Below are positions 50,723-63,369 of a DNA stretch of 64,000 nt, piece after piece. Each line of letters begins with the position of its first letter. Within the stretch, counting starts at the first letter, position 1. The position numbers and the translations under genes were made by a program. The notes beneath the pieces are model-generated. The model did not search any database. It was not told where the DNA came from and saw nothing but the letters and a program-made list of their open reading frames with translations. This stretch comes from Cryptomeria japonica (Eukaryota; Streptophyta; Pinopsida; Cupressales; Cupressaceae): NCBI RefSeq assembly GCF_030272615.1, contig NC_081408.1, positions 621,858,476 through 621,922,475 of the forward strand, in the 5' to 3' direction.

Positions 50723-53700
50723 TATGTACTGGTATTCCATTTGTGGACTTCCGCATATTCATTCTGCTGTATCATAGATTTTACACAACATTTTGAGGTG
50801 TATATCATTGAGGACATTTTAGCTTGCGTACAAGAGAGAACTTAGCTATCAATATTTACTGTGTGATAGCCAGTTTTGGCCTCTATAGTAGTCTTCAATT
50901 TTTCTTTGATTAGTCATTTTTTATTTGTTGTAAGGTTCTAATATTTACTAATTTCTAGGACCTTTATTTTACTATTATTTGTCAAAGATAAGCAGTGATT
51001 TATAATTTAGCAAAAAAATTTCAGAGTTGAACCAGGTCATCGTATTGGGAACATAGGTTGTATTCAAGTATTCTCTTCATAAATTTGAAAGTTATTTTAG
51101 AGAATCATCATTTTTAATACAGAATCAGTCTAAACAATTTCCATATTGGGGTTCTACTATTCCTGGTCTCTGTTTGAAGTCCAGTCTGTCGTGGGTGGAG
51201 ACATTGTGCAGATTTTGGGCCACGGGTGCCCATGGCAAATCCAGGGCCCAAAGTTCACACCCAGAGTGAAGTTTAGCATTCCACGGGGATGCGCCCCTCT
51301 ACAAAACAAACCCGCGTCCCTTGTAAATGTCCTCCCCACAGCACCACCACTTCTGCCATCTCTGCCTGGGACACTGTTGGGTCACTTGCTATATGGCACA
51401 TGCCATTACATACTGATAGCAACCTTTAACTTTGTGAAAACTAGTTGGCCTTTCATGAGGCACTCACAGAGATGTTATATTGCAGATTTTGCCTTGAAGA
51501 TTTCAATTCAACTCTATTTTTATATCAGTACTGCCCCCCACCACCACTTTGCCACCATCCCCTCACCATCCCCAAATTTAGGCCCTTGGTCCTCTGGTCC
51601 TCGAAACCTGTCCCCCATCCCCCGGTGAGGAAACTCCATCGAACTAAGGAGTGAACCCCCTTCCATATCAAAATATCTGCAGAGTCTGAAGTGTGCAGCA
51701 GATGTTACCATAATTGAAATTTATGAGTGGAGGAACAAGTTGAGGGTCAGGCGCTAAGGATGAAACAGTAGATTGCCACTGTGGAAAAGTCTTTGTGAAT
51801 CTGCGGCACACAGTTCACACCCAAAGTGAAACTGCTGTGAAATCGAAATTTCTGTGAAATCAAAATGGTGCTGGAAAATCCAAAGGTCATTGGAGATGGT
51901 GGTCTGATTGAAATAGATGAGAGTGGAGGACCCAATTGAGTGGGGTAGTCATTGACAAAGATGCAATAGAGTGCCACCATGGAAGAGCTTTTGCGAAACT
52001 TAGGAGGCACTCAAAACCTGTGAAACAGCAATCATGAACCTTTTGTTTGTTCCTAATTCAATCCTAAATCCTATACAAAATGGTGATCTTGGTCTTAGAC
52101 TTTCAGAGTCTAATAGCCAAGCTTTCGCAGAAAAACATTTTTGCAGGTGGTGTCAACATCCTGATCAACCATGGGCTCAGCTTCTTCAGCATTAATATTT
52201 AGGTTGTGTTGCTGCTGGGGAGGTTCCACTAGTGAATTTAGTTGGTAGAGTATCTATTATATGTAATACTACGAATAAAGAAGCATTTTTCGATTGTCAA
52301 TTCTAGTTGCAATGCACTTATTTGAACACTTTGGGACCTTTATCCTCCTATTCTCTTTCTTTTTTTCACCTTCTCTATCCCTCTTTTCCCTCCACCTTTT
52401 ATCTTTTCATCCTAAGCTTCCCTACACTTCCAACTACTAGCTTTTAGGTTCTTGTGCCAATGATCTTGGCTCTCTTTCCCTCTTTCTTTTTACTCTACTT
52501 AGTCTGCCAACATCCATTCGTTTCTCGTCTTGCTTTATGCTTCGAAGATGGATTAGAGTTTGATTCCAAATGTTGGCAACACAAAATCGTGGCTGAAATC
52601 AATATATTATTACTTATTTATTTAGTTTTTTATATAATAAATTATATGTTTGAAGGGTTTTCAAAATTTTATTCTTATTTATTCAATTTTAAGATATATA
52701 TTCTATGAAAATACTAATAATATTATTATTTGACTTTTTAAAATATATACATAGGTAAATAATTTAATTTTTTAATAGATATAATGGTTTTTTGAAATAA
52801 TTATATTAATTATTATTCATAAATAGAATTTGATATAAATAAATAAATTAAGAATTTGCATCAATAGTTGATGTGTTTGAATCGTACTATAGACTAGTGA
52901 AATGAATGAATGAAAGATTTTATTGACGTCCATGAGAAGGTTGGTTGTCTAGTTAATCTTATCTTCTTCAAATAGCTGGTGCATGTTGTCAGCGTTTAAG
53001 CTATTTTCGTACTCAGTATGAATATCCTAATGGGTAGAGCATTACATTATGAAGTGCCTTTCCATTTCTAAACTCTTCTTCCCAAGTTTCCATGGGTATT
53101 TTCCACCTACTGGTCTCACATCTAGGATGATGTGACCCCATCTTCAGTTGTGCAACCAACAACCTCGCTTTTCCTTTGATAGTTGCCACCAAATATGATT
53201 TTTCACCATGGTCCTTTGCTAGGGTTAAACGCTTTGATGTAATATGCTTTTTTTCGTCCAATTTGATTGGTATTAAGATATTCATGCAAATCAGTACACC
53301 ACTTGTTCATCCAATTAATGTTTTGCTTCATTCACATTTTATTTCTATGGTCAAGCATCTCCTCCACCATTTTAGGCCAACATTGGTTATCCATGTCATC
53401 AACCTTCTTTAAATAACTTATTTGTTGGATGATTGTCAATGCTTCCAATGGAAAAGTTCCTATTGAAAGAGATGTTGCAAAGAGGGCATATATTTGATTA
53501 CCTCCATTGTTATCCCTTACGTACACCTCAAGGAGCCCATAATTTTCTTTCTTTGTTAATTATAGACATATGTAAACTTAATAATATTAAATATATGTTT
53601 TTATATATAAATAAGATTATTTAATAAATAATTAGGTATATATTATAATTTTTTAAAATATATATTAATAATATTAAATATAATTATATTAAGATTAAGT

Positions 53701-54861
53701 TTAAAGTAATAATATATTGCATGGGGAAAAAATAAAGGCCTAGCAAAGCAGATGGGGAGATACTCAAGGTTAAGCCATGCCTTCAAGGAGGATTCCACAC
53801 AAGTAAGGTATAGAACACATGGTCATTTCCTACTAGAAGGACAACGAAGGGGCTCTTTGTGGCAAACCAAGCTAGTTGAGAAACAAAGGGGCTCCAGAAG
53901 AAGTCAAGATTGTAGTTCTTGGCAGGAGTCCTATGACCTTTCCTAGTAACATCCCAATTTTCCCACTTTGGCCTTTTGAGATTCCAGTGAATCCTCCTTT
54001 GCCAAAGAAGGCATGACAACAAGAGTATTGGGAAATTTCTAAAGAAACAAAGTTTTGAAGTCCATGACTCGAGATTCGAACAAAGATAACAAGTATAAAT
54101 CATTCTAGTATCCTTGTCCAAAGTCATTTAAGCGTAGGGGTCGAAGCAAGAAAAACTTCTTGATTTTTTTCCCAAATATTATCCCAATGTCCCATAAAGC
54201 TTGGGAAAATTCTTTGGAAGGCTTAGTAGAAATGGTAAGACACTTAGGAAGTAGTTCCAATATGAGATTCTGAAGAAGAAATCAGCCTTTCACCAAGAAA
54301 GTTGTGGGTTTCAAAGGGTCAAAGCCTCAGAACAGAGGAAGTTCTTCAAGCTCAAAACTTTCAGCTAACGAATGTTTCATCCTTGGAAAGAAGAAAGGAG
54401 GAAAATAACTCAAAAGATGAAGCTTAGTGTCCTCCTTCGGTAGAGGACTTGTTAGTGGAAAAATTGGTAGGGGCTCCCTACAACACCAAGGAATTAAAAA
54501 TAACCTTTTCAAAAGAAGCCTTATCTTCAAATAGTCGAGGTCTTTGGAAAAGAGTGATAACATGTGATTTGATAAAAAAAAATTATTTAAATTTGTAGAC
54601 CATTAGTTTGGAGTAGCTCATGCTTTCCTCATTGATAAAGGAAAAATATTTTTTGTTGCTTTATTTGAATCGAAAGCGGAGAGATTATGTTTTTCAAATC
54701 AAACATTGGTTTTATAATAACTCAGGTTTACATATGCAAGCCTGTCATCTGAATTTTGATCTTGTCTCAACCATCATTAAGTGTATCCTTATATGGATCT
54801 AGTTGCACAATCTCTCGCTTGAATACATGGATGTTGAGATTTTAGTATCTATTGGGAACAA
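50723..54861. other. Region downstream of the gene, repeats without recognised genes
   Basis: At 51412-51560 an inverted copy of the 1870-2030 repeat. At 51745-51830 and 51955-52015 two imperfect copies of a gattgccactgtggaaaag-type unit. 52580-52860 and 53560-53720 are AT-rich. A minus-strand open stretch at 53526-53013 has no known motif. Reading frames at 53740-54560 are short and unassigned. Confidence 0.35.
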
Positions 54862-56520
54862 TGTAATGCCCCCTTTCTAGGTGGCAAGCAGTTGAGTAGG
54901 GATTGTCCTATCATCAGGTATTCATAGGCCACTGGAGTGAAGAGAGAACCCATTCTAAGGCTTGAGTTGCGCAAGGGCTTTATAAGCCATTTTGGATGAT
55001 TAGAGGTAGTTCCTATTTTTTTTGAAGGGATCCTTATTTTTTAGGGAATGATTGAGAGTTGGTTTCGGGGTGTCTATGGACCATTCCAGATGATTTGAGA
55101 CCATCTCTTATTTTTTAGGGGGGACTGCCAGTTGATTGGTTAACCACCCAGAGGATTGAGGAGAGGAGTAGGAGCCCTTACGTGCATTTTCAGTTGATTA
55201 GGGACAATCTCCTAACTTTTAAGAGTATCCCTTTTTCTTAGGATGCCACTGCCAGTTCACCTACTATATTTGGGCATCACCAGGATGCCACGTGCATCAT
55301 CAGTTTTGAGATAAGGGGAGACTAGGTGATTGAATTTAAATAGATTAAATATTGTAGTTTAACTTTAATATTTAATAAAAGAAATAAAGCTAATTGATTA
55401 TAATATCACTTTATAATGATTTAATAAAGTATCTTAATATTATAATAAAGGGGACCACCTTGGGCCCTGATGGCTAGGGGACATGACATGTTGTTTTTGA
55501 ACAACTTAAAATAATTAAATGAAGCCTAGGGGAAAATGTATAGTCAGCCTAGAGGAGGAAAGAAAAAATCAAATAAATACTTTATTAAAGAATGATAATA
55601 ATGGAAAGGCAACCTTAAAATAAAATTAGGGTTTGAGAGAATAAAGTAACATGGGGGGCAGCCATTTGCTCATTCATGATTCATTTCTTTCAACAACAAA
55701 TTGCAAATTAGAGCTTTGCAGCACAAATTGCAGCAAAGATCAAGCCTTGGGAATGGAAACTTCCTTGGAAATTGGAGATTTGATGAAACTTCAATCTTTC
55801 TACACCATTTTCTTATCATAGAATGGAGGGAAAGTTGAATTTAGGTCGTTGGGAGGCATATTATCAAAGATTAGCAATGGTTCAGTTATGTTTGGAAGTG
55901 GATAACAGATTGAGGCACTATTTGACACATTTCCAGCCTTATTCCATCTCTCTTGGTGGCATGTTGAATCATAGATCAGCTAGAAATCTTAGTTTGCATC
56001 GATTGTTGGGTAGGGTTTCTTGGGACAAATCTTCTTGGAGCAGATTTGTATAATCAAATTGTAGATCGGGGGTTGTGAACTTTTTTTTATCACATTCTCC
56101 TACCTATACCCTTGTTGTACCACCTTCGAGCTCATAGTAGTCACTCTCTTCTTAGTGTTAGGGTTTTGGGGCCATTGGAGGTGTAGATCAGACTATTTAT
56201 AGTCTAAGATTTCCAGATCAAACTTCAAAATTATGTTGTATGTTGATAAAAGGATGTGTTACCAACCCTTGATCATAAATAAAATATATAAGCTTCAGAT
56301 GTTGGTTCTTAATTATTATTTTCAGTTATTTCCAATCATATGTTTGTTTGCATTTAATTCATCAAGCATTGAAAATCAAACAAAACATATTAAAAATCGG
56401 AAAACACAAAAACAAACAAATTCAATTTCCTTCATTCATTAGTCAAAGAGAATTTGGAAACAAAAATCCGAATTACCAAAATCTGAAAAAATTGGACCAG
56501 ATATTGCTAGGGATCTTTCA
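54862..56520 (+). repeat. LTR of an unclassified element
   Basis: Starts TGTAATGCCCCC, ends gggatctttca, and is followed after one base by TGGTATCATAGC (56522-56533), one change from the usual initiator-tRNA-Met site. 1659 bases. Contains repeated aggg-tttttagg and gatgattgg units at 55000-55240. The second LTR is not in the window. Confidence 0.6.
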
Positions 56521-56521
56521 G

Positions 56522-56533
56522 TGGTATCATAGC
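56522..56533 (+). other. Primer-binding site of the element at 54862
   Basis: TGGTATCATAGC, eleven of twelve bases as in the other elements here, one base after the LTR end. Confidence 0.6.
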
Positions 56534-56599
56534 TTGGATTTTGCCAACCTGTTGGGTTAAATCAAGTAAAGAGAAACTCAACCTCAGAACAATCGAGAA

Positions 56600-57418
56600 T
56601 TGCAACGTTTAGATATTGCACATTCAAAGAAAATTGGGTATTGTAAGGTTTTATCTCCATCAACAATTACAATTAAGAGGCCTCATGCGAAGGCATTCAA
56701 TGATGCAATTATGAGCAACCACCATAAGTATTGGACTCTTCCTAAGGAGATACGTGACCCCCTTTCCTTCACACAATTTATGGGTATACTAGGGGAGGAT
56801 GATGATTTGGTATCTACAAGTTCATATCAATTGAAAGAAAAATTAGAAGATAGCAAGGAAAACATTGGGAGAGTAGAAGATATGAAGGCTACATGTAAGG
56901 TTCGCAAAAATTTATATGAAGAATTTGATAAAGAAGCAAATTCAGGTTATGAAGACGAAAGGATAACATTGGGGAGCGACTCACATGAGGCGTCCCCATC
57001 TTTGCAAGAAGTCTCACAAGTGGATTCTATAGGAGAAGAAAGTTCTAGAACCGCTCTTGAAGGAAACCATGTTGACGATGTCCAAGGGTTAAATGAAGAA
57101 TTGCTTCTTGGTAATCAACCACATGAAGGTATGAATTCTTGTAACGATCCATTACTTGAGCATAGTATTACTTCACTATCTCTTCACCCTAGTGGAAAGG
57201 AGCGCAAGAGCATTTTGGTGGGTGAAATAGAGATCTTGATCGATGAAGGTATAGATCCAATTGGTGCCTCTTGGGTTGGTAACAACATTGTCCCATCATT
57301 CATGGTGGAAGATGTGAAGGAAGAGTTTGTAACTTCAAGCAATATGCGAAGTACGACAACCCATGGAGAGATTATTGTTGAACACGATTCTAATTTTTTG
57401 AGATTATTGTTGGTGTAA
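56600..57418 (+). CDS. Unrecognised acidic ORF in an LTR element
   Basis: 272 codons from a TTG; the first ATG is about 37 codons further on, near MSNHHKYWTLPKEIRDPLSF. It lies where gag would start, 66 bases after the primer-binding site. The N-terminal part (to about residue 75) has aromatic and basic residues. The rest is strongly acidic (EDDDLVSTSS, EEFDKEANSGYEDERITLGS). There is no zinc knuckle, protease or other motif I know. It ends 18 bases before a copia LTR. It could be a gag-like protein of an unusual element or a captured gene fragment. Confidence 0.45.
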   Translation: MQRLDIAHSKKIGYCKVLSPSTITIKRPHAKAFNDAIMSNHHKYWTLPKEIRDPLSFTQFMGILGEDDDLVSTSSYQLKEKLEDSKENIGRVEDMKATCKVRKNLYEEFDKEANSGYEDERITLGSDSHEASPSLQEVSQVDSIGEESSRTALEGNHVDDVQGLNEELLLGNQPHEGMNSCNDPLLEHSITSLSLHPSGKERKSILVGEIEILIDEGIDPIGASWVGNNIVPSFMVEDVKEEFVTSSNMRSTTTHGEIIVEHDSNFLRLLLV

Positions 57419-57436
57419 ATAATTATTCATCTTGGA

Positions 57437-57865
57437 TGTTATTACACCTTACTTAAGTTTACTTAGGAAATGCATTTTATAGTAGTTTGGGTATGAGACA
57501 CTTGGGTGTTTGTGCCACATTGGGATAGCGTGTGTAGGAGAATTTCCACCTTTTGTGGACTTATCTTGTTGTTACGTTCCACATTCGGTGGGGATCCACC
57601 TCATGTGGAATATTATATTGTTTCTCCTACCTTCCCACACCTATTTCCTACCTACCCTTGTTTCTTATTGAGCCACATGTCATGTTTGTGTGCTCACATA
57701 TCATTATAGCCATGACTATATAAGTAGACTCATATTCATTGTATGTAACTTTTGATGATCCAGTTGATTAGTATTTTCTCTTGATAGAATACAGTTTATT
57801 CCTATCAATATTTTGTCTCTTTATTGTATTTTTCATTGAGCCCTAGATCTTGGCAAAATCTCACA
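57437..57865 (+). repeat. Ty1/copia 5' LTR, plus strand
   Basis: 429 bases, TGTTATTACACC to aaaatctcaca, directly followed by TGGTATCAGAGC. A TATA-like gactatataagtag at 57713-57726 may be its promoter. Confidence 0.8.
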
Positions 57866-57877
57866 TGGTATCAGAGC
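57866..57877 (+). other. Primer-binding site of the plus-strand copia element
   Basis: TGGTATCAGAGC immediately after the LTR, complementary to initiator tRNA-Met. Confidence 0.88.
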
Positions 57878-59460
57878 TTAGAGGGCTTCATTGATTAGTA
57901 TTTTGGAGACATTTTGGAGGCTTCAATTTTCGGATTTGGGGATCTTCATTTTTTGGGGGTGTTGTACAACGATTTGGATATCGTAGTTGAATCCGGGAGG
58001 CCGTTTCCATGAATTTTGATTATAAAGTCGACTATATTTGGCGAGAAATTTTTTTTTGCCTATTTTGGCTATTGTCATACAGATTTCAAAATTAAAAAAA
58101 AAAAAAAATTTCTGAAAAAAATATTTGAAAAAAAAGCGATAGTAAAAAAAAAAAAAATTGAAAAAAAAATATTTTGGGGGATCCGCAGACCTCCCGTGAT
58201 CTTCGTACCACATGATTTTCTGCTGCTTTGGGCTCTCGCCATCCGTGCTGCCACTGCCATTGTCGTCTGTGTTGCCGTTGTCACTATTCCGGTCTGCACG
58301 TTGTACCTCCTGTTTCGGGCATTGTACTGCGTGTTCTTTCCGGCAAATCCTCGGGCATCTCTATCGACGCCCGTACTCCTTCCAGTCAGCCCTCGCGGAT
58401 CCTCCCGCTCCTGGCACCGACACCGCAGTCTCTGTCGGCACCCCCGACCGCCATCCGTAACTGACGACTCCCGTCGACCATCTGCTCCGTGTGGTCCCCG
58501 CCTCCCCGTTGACAACCTTTCCACCGCTGGACTCCCGGCCCCCCGGCAGCTGTTGTCGCAGACCTTGCCGTCGACCGGTATCCAAGAACTGCCAACCCTC
58601 TAGCCACGTGGCAATCCACGCGGACTTTGCCTAGTCTGCAGCCTTCGCCACGTCATCAGACACCTCTACCTACCGTACCGCCACATCCCCTGCTCAATCA
58701 ACACTGCCACGTCAGCAGATGACATCATCATCCGTACAACAGGCAGGGGGAACGACAGTCTGGTGATGGCCAAACAGGCATCAATTTTAGGTTCGTCATT
58801 TGATGATGTCAGTAGTATTTTGAAATTTTTTTAACCCCCTCATTGAGTTGTTCAGTTTTGCAGTTCAACTTTGGAATGCCATAGCTTGCTCATTTTTGCT
58901 CCTTTTTTTGTGTTATTTTTTTTGAAATGAGCTAGAATTCCATGCTCTTCGTAGTGGTGGAAGAATTTTTTGATTTTGATCGACAAGTTTTTTAGAAATT
59001 GCAGATCTTCATGACCGTACCTGTCTAATCCCCGATTTTGCAACTTCATAGGCTTCGTTTGGGGTCTACGACCTCCTTTTCAGGTGTCGTTTTTTTTGAA
59101 AGTGCATAATTTTTTGTCTACTTTCATAATCTGCCATTTGTTTGCAGTGATTTTGAGTAGAAATTGTACTTTCAGTATTTGGTCATTTTTGATCTATTTG
59201 GTACTTGCATTTTGCTTGGATCTCAGTTTAGATCACTAGCAGTATTTGTTGAAGTCTCTTATATATCATTTTGAGAAGTTGTAAATTGAAATCAGAAGTC
59301 CACTTTGCCTTGTTTTGCAAGTGGCCCATTGTATACGCACTAAGTATAAAGTGCCAAATCACTATTTGGGGGGGGGAGCGGGGGGTTTCTTGATTGAGTA
59401 TTTTGGGGGGGTGTCTTATGTGATTGTGCCTCTCTCTATCTTGTGTACTTTCATTTTGGT
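57878..59460 (+). other. Leader of the plus-strand copia element, with a GC-rich island
   Basis: Between the primer-binding site and gag. 58095-58180 is A-rich. 58200-58760 is GC-rich with cgtcg/ccgcc motifs and repeated cacgtcatcag / cacgtcagcag near 58650-58720. Long G runs occur at 59369-59415. Several overlapping open frames in the GC-rich part have no known product. Confidence 0.5.
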
Positions 59461-60484
59461 GCTATGGGTTCTCTTAAATTTCCACTTTTAACTCCTCATA
59501 ATTATGCATCATGGAAGATTAAGGCATGGAGTAAACTAATGGAAAAATGACTCATTTATTATGTAAATGAAACTATTACACCATCACTTGATCCTAAGGC
59601 TGATCCTAATGCTCAAATTGAATGACTTACTAAGAATGCTATGACACTTGGAACTCTTAGAAAGTATGTATCAGATGACCTTATTTTTCACATTGATAAG
59701 TGTATTACAATTAAAGAGACTTGGGATATTTTTCATAAATTGTATAGTCAAGCTGATGAGATTAAGGGCTACAAGCTTGATAGTGAACTCACAACTTTGG
59801 ATCCCAAGGATTTTGATACAATCCAAGATTATGTCACAAAAGCAAATGAGCTAAGAGCAAAGCTAAAGGATTGTGGAATTGACAAAAAGGATGCTCAATT
59901 GGTTTACAACTTGTTGGACAAGCTTCCATCAGAGTATGTAGCCTTTGTATCTAGCTTTCACACCCATAGGTTAGCTCAAGGTTCCTCATACACTTCTCCC
60001 TCATTTGATTCATTCACGGAGATGTTGATACTTGAGCAATCTAAGTTGACCACGATGGGGATTCTCAAATCTTCATAGTCACAAGCTTTGGTGGCTAATA
60101 AAGGGAATCAAAGCAATCAAGGAAAAGGCAAAAATCAAAAGCAATCTAAGTCAAAACCACAACAAGATGGAGCACAATCTTCCTCTCCACAACAAGGTGA
60201 TTCACCATTCTCACCTAAGAGGAAATCATATAAGGACGATCTTTTTTTTGGATATTGTAAGAAGTAAGGACATGATGAACATCATTGTTATAAGAAGGGT
60301 ATTGATGAGTTGAAGAATCTTCTTGAGAAGAACAAAATCAACCTACCTTCTAGAATGCTTACATTGAATTCTTCCAAGGATAAAGATAAAGGAAAGGATC
60401 AATCTTTTGGGATAGATAAAGGAAAGGGACAAACTCTTTGTGCTACTACAAGTGACGATTCAGGGAGATGGCTTCTAGATTCAA
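59461..60484 (+). pseudogene. Ty1/copia gag, plus strand, ending at the start of protease
   Basis: Starts MGSLKFPLLTPHNYASWKIK; the longest open frame is 59641-60078 (KYVSDDLIFHIDKCITIKET, then WDIFHKLYSQADEI). Stops interrupt it near 59550, 59622, 60076 and 60267. The knuckle near 60250-60290 is damaged (FGYCKK, stop, GHDEHHC). It ends in GRWLLDS, the usual start of the copia protease active site, where it meets the minus-strand element near 60480. Pol and 3' LTR are missing. Confidence 0.85.
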
Positions 60485-61983
60485 GTGAAGGATATTACCT
60501 TTAGTCTGATTATCGGTTGCAATCTCCAGACCAATTTTGTTTATGATTTTGCATTTACCATTCTTGAACTGTAACTGAAATCCTTTCTCAACTAGCTGAC
60601 CAATGCCCAAAATATTATTCTTTAAACCTTCTACATAATAAACATTGTCAGTATTGTGCTTACCATCCAAAGATATATTGCCTTTTCCTTTGATTAAACA
60701 AGCTTTATTATCGCCAAACCTTACTAGACCTCCATGAATTTCTTGAAATGATAAGAATTTGCTTTTATCACCAGTCATATGATGTGAGCATCCAAAATCT
60801 ATAATCCATTCATCATTTTCTTCAATTTTTGCTACCAGAGCCTGCTTTACCGGTTTGACAATAGGTGTTGATTGATTGATCTTCCTTTATTGCAACAAAA
60901 GCCTATCCACTATCTGTTGGATCTTCATCTGAATCATCTGTAACACCTTCATTTGCATAGTGACAACACTTATTTTTGTTTTTCTTGAATCTATATCTCT
61001 AATATTCAGGGTTAGGCTTATATGATCTTTTTGCTTCCTCCCTTAGTTTTGCATGTCTATCAGGACATCTAGATGCTAAATGACCAACTTTATTGCAGTT
61101 AAAACATTTGAAAGATGCTTTACCTTCATACTTACTCCCTGTTGGACCTTTAGGCATCTTCCTTGCAAATAGTGCTTCAAGTTCTTCAATTTCTTCATTT
61201 TCTCTCCTCATATCTTCAAGTTATTTTGCATAAAGTGCTTTCCAATTAGTTTTTTTAGATGATGGTGATGATGATGATGCTTTGAAAGCTAAATCAGTCT
61301 TCACAGTAGCAACATGACCAAACTCTTCAAGCTCAAATGCAAAAAGTTTTCCAACCAAAGTATCTCTAGAAACTGAAGTATTAGGCATTGTTCTCATTTC
61401 ATTAAATGTAGTTACTTTCATTTTGTAAGCCGGTGGCAAAGCTCTTAAAAATTTAGACACAATTTGATCTTCACTTAAGGATCCTCCACAACATTGTATT
61501 CCTAAAACAATTTCATTAACTCTTTCCATAAATGCAGAAATTCTTTCATCTTCTTCCATTTTTTAAGTTTTCATACCTACCCCGGTAACATTCCAGTTTT
61601 GCAATTTTGACAGTGGTATCTCCATCATTCAATGTCTCTAGTTTATCCCAAATAGTTTTAGCCTTAGATCGGTCTGATAATCCCGTGATTTGCTGATCTG
61701 ATAATGCATTCAAAAGTGCTTCTCTTGCTTTGCAATCATTGTCCACGTCCTTAGCCAATGTTGGTAAATGAGGTTGATTCGGAATAGGAGAAACATAGCC
61801 ATTCTTTGTAACATCCCATATATCTCTTCCAATGCAATTCAGATGTGTTTCCATTTTGATTTTCCATATGGCATAGTTAGTTCCATCAAGCTTCAGACTG
61901 TGCTTCCTGAAAATATTTGTTGCCATAGGATCTCCTCAAGCTGTTAGGCTTCTGCAAAAAGAGGACTTAGCTCTGATACCAAT
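60446..61983 (-). pseudogene. Ty1/copia gag and start of pol, minus strand
   Basis: From the primer-binding site leftward. Frame 61926-61546 starts MATNIFRKHSLKLDGTNYAI. It then shifts frame in an A run near 61560 and continues 61559-61221 (ISAFMERVNEIVLGIQCCGG). A TAA near 61218 follows. 61211-60999 carries an intact knuckle CFNCNKVGHLASRC. 60778-60446 is the end of the protease and the gag-pre-integrase region (HNTDNVYYVEGLKNNILGIG). It breaks off near 60480, before the integrase. Confidence 0.88.
61970..61981 (-). other. Primer-binding site of the minus-strand copia element
   Basis: The minus strand reads TGGTATCAGAGC, two bases from the LTR at 61984. Confidence 0.88.
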
Positions 61984-63068
61984 TGTTAGGTCCCGTGAAA
62001 GACAACTTAGAGGGGGGGGGGGGGGTGGATCAGTTGTGAACCATTTTTAAATAAATTGTAATCCAAATGCAAGCTATTCCAAATTAACCTTAATGTCGGT
62101 AAACCAAACTTAAGTGTCGGTAAAATAGATTAACAGATATAGTAGTACCGGTGTAACTTAATGCATGATACATAAACATTCACAACACATAACACAAAGA
62201 TTTTGACGTGGAAACCCAGTAAGGGAAAAACCACAGTGAGAAACCATACCCACAATTAGATGATACTACTGCAGATAGTATGTGTATACAAAATGGGGTC
62301 TGCACATGCAGAAAGGCCAACTACCTAGAGCTCACTGCTCAATCACAAATTAGGAGTCACACTGACTACACAATTGGATGGTTAAATCCAATGATAATGC
62401 ACTGCTCAAAATAACATCTTCAATGTTGGATTCAGTACTGGTTAAGCTCTGAACATGAGTGTCAAAATACCTTCATAACCTTCCCTCAACCTCCGAATAT
62501 AATGTCTTCGTGATTCGCACAAGGATCTGCTTATTTTCGCTCTTCAATATTCGAACACACTCATCATTATTATCTTCAATAAGATCTTAGAATCATTTAT
62601 ACAAAACCTATGACCAAATGAATAGGTCGGCTTACTAAAGATATTACAATTAAATCAATTACAAATAAGTCTTGATGTGATACAACATGTCGACTCAATA
62701 CATTTACCACAATAACCAATCAATAAAACAATCTCCATGACGTGTCGTGCTGATCTGGAGTACCGGTGCATAACCTAGACTTATTTGCTAGTAAAGGCAA
62801 ATCTGTCAACCCGATTAGACCAATAAGAAAAACACCAAAACCAAACTTCCAATCCATGTCTTCAACATAACCACATGATCTCCAGATGATTACAAGTCAT
62901 CATCGCTGTCAGTGAACAATATAACCTGCTAGTGAACACATACCGGTGATTGTGCATAAGTCACTAACCATATACCGGTGAACATAATGTAAACCTCCAT
63001 GAAAACAAGTGTTGACATCAATGACAAAACCAATGCAACACATGACAAAGTCATCCATAATACCAACA
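61984..63068 (-). repeat. Ty1/copia 5' LTR, minus strand
   Basis: 1085 bases with plus-strand ends tgttaggtccc and ataccaaca. It shares cgtggaaac, gggaaaaaccaca and tgacatcaatgacaa with the solo LTR at 34635-35926, so the two families are related. A run of 14 G at 62012-62025 lies near one end. Confidence 0.85.
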
Positions 63069-63369
63069 AAAAACTCCCTTGTTCTTGTCTAGGATTGCCC
63101 TTAGACGAAATTTTGAGGACTACCAAAGTTTGGGACCCATTAGGGGAAAAGATGGACATGAAAATGGAATCCTAGAAGACCAAGTGGCTTTCTTAGGTAG
63201 GGAGGATCACCATGTTGAAGGTTGTTCTCTTAGCTCTTCCAATTTATTTGATGTCTTGTTTGTCTCTTTCAATAGGAGAAAATGCAAATATAGTGAAGAA
63301 GATGTGATCCTTTTACTTACAAGGAGAGGATGAAAAAAATAGTGTTAATGGCATAGGACAAGATTTGTA
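63069..63369. other. Unassigned sequence right of the copia pair
   Basis: A 84-codon open frame at 63079-63333 has no recognised motif. It may belong to the LINE that follows. Confidence 0.3.

Noticed and set aside
52139-52165. ttttgcaggtggtgtcaac as a primer-binding site
   Set aside because: Only the first part resembles TGGTGTCAGAGC, and no LTR boundary precedes it.
58016-58619. Several ORFs of 74 to 195 codons in the GC-rich leader
   Set aside because: They overlap on both strands and owe their length to few stop codons in GC-rich sequence. No motif is recognised.
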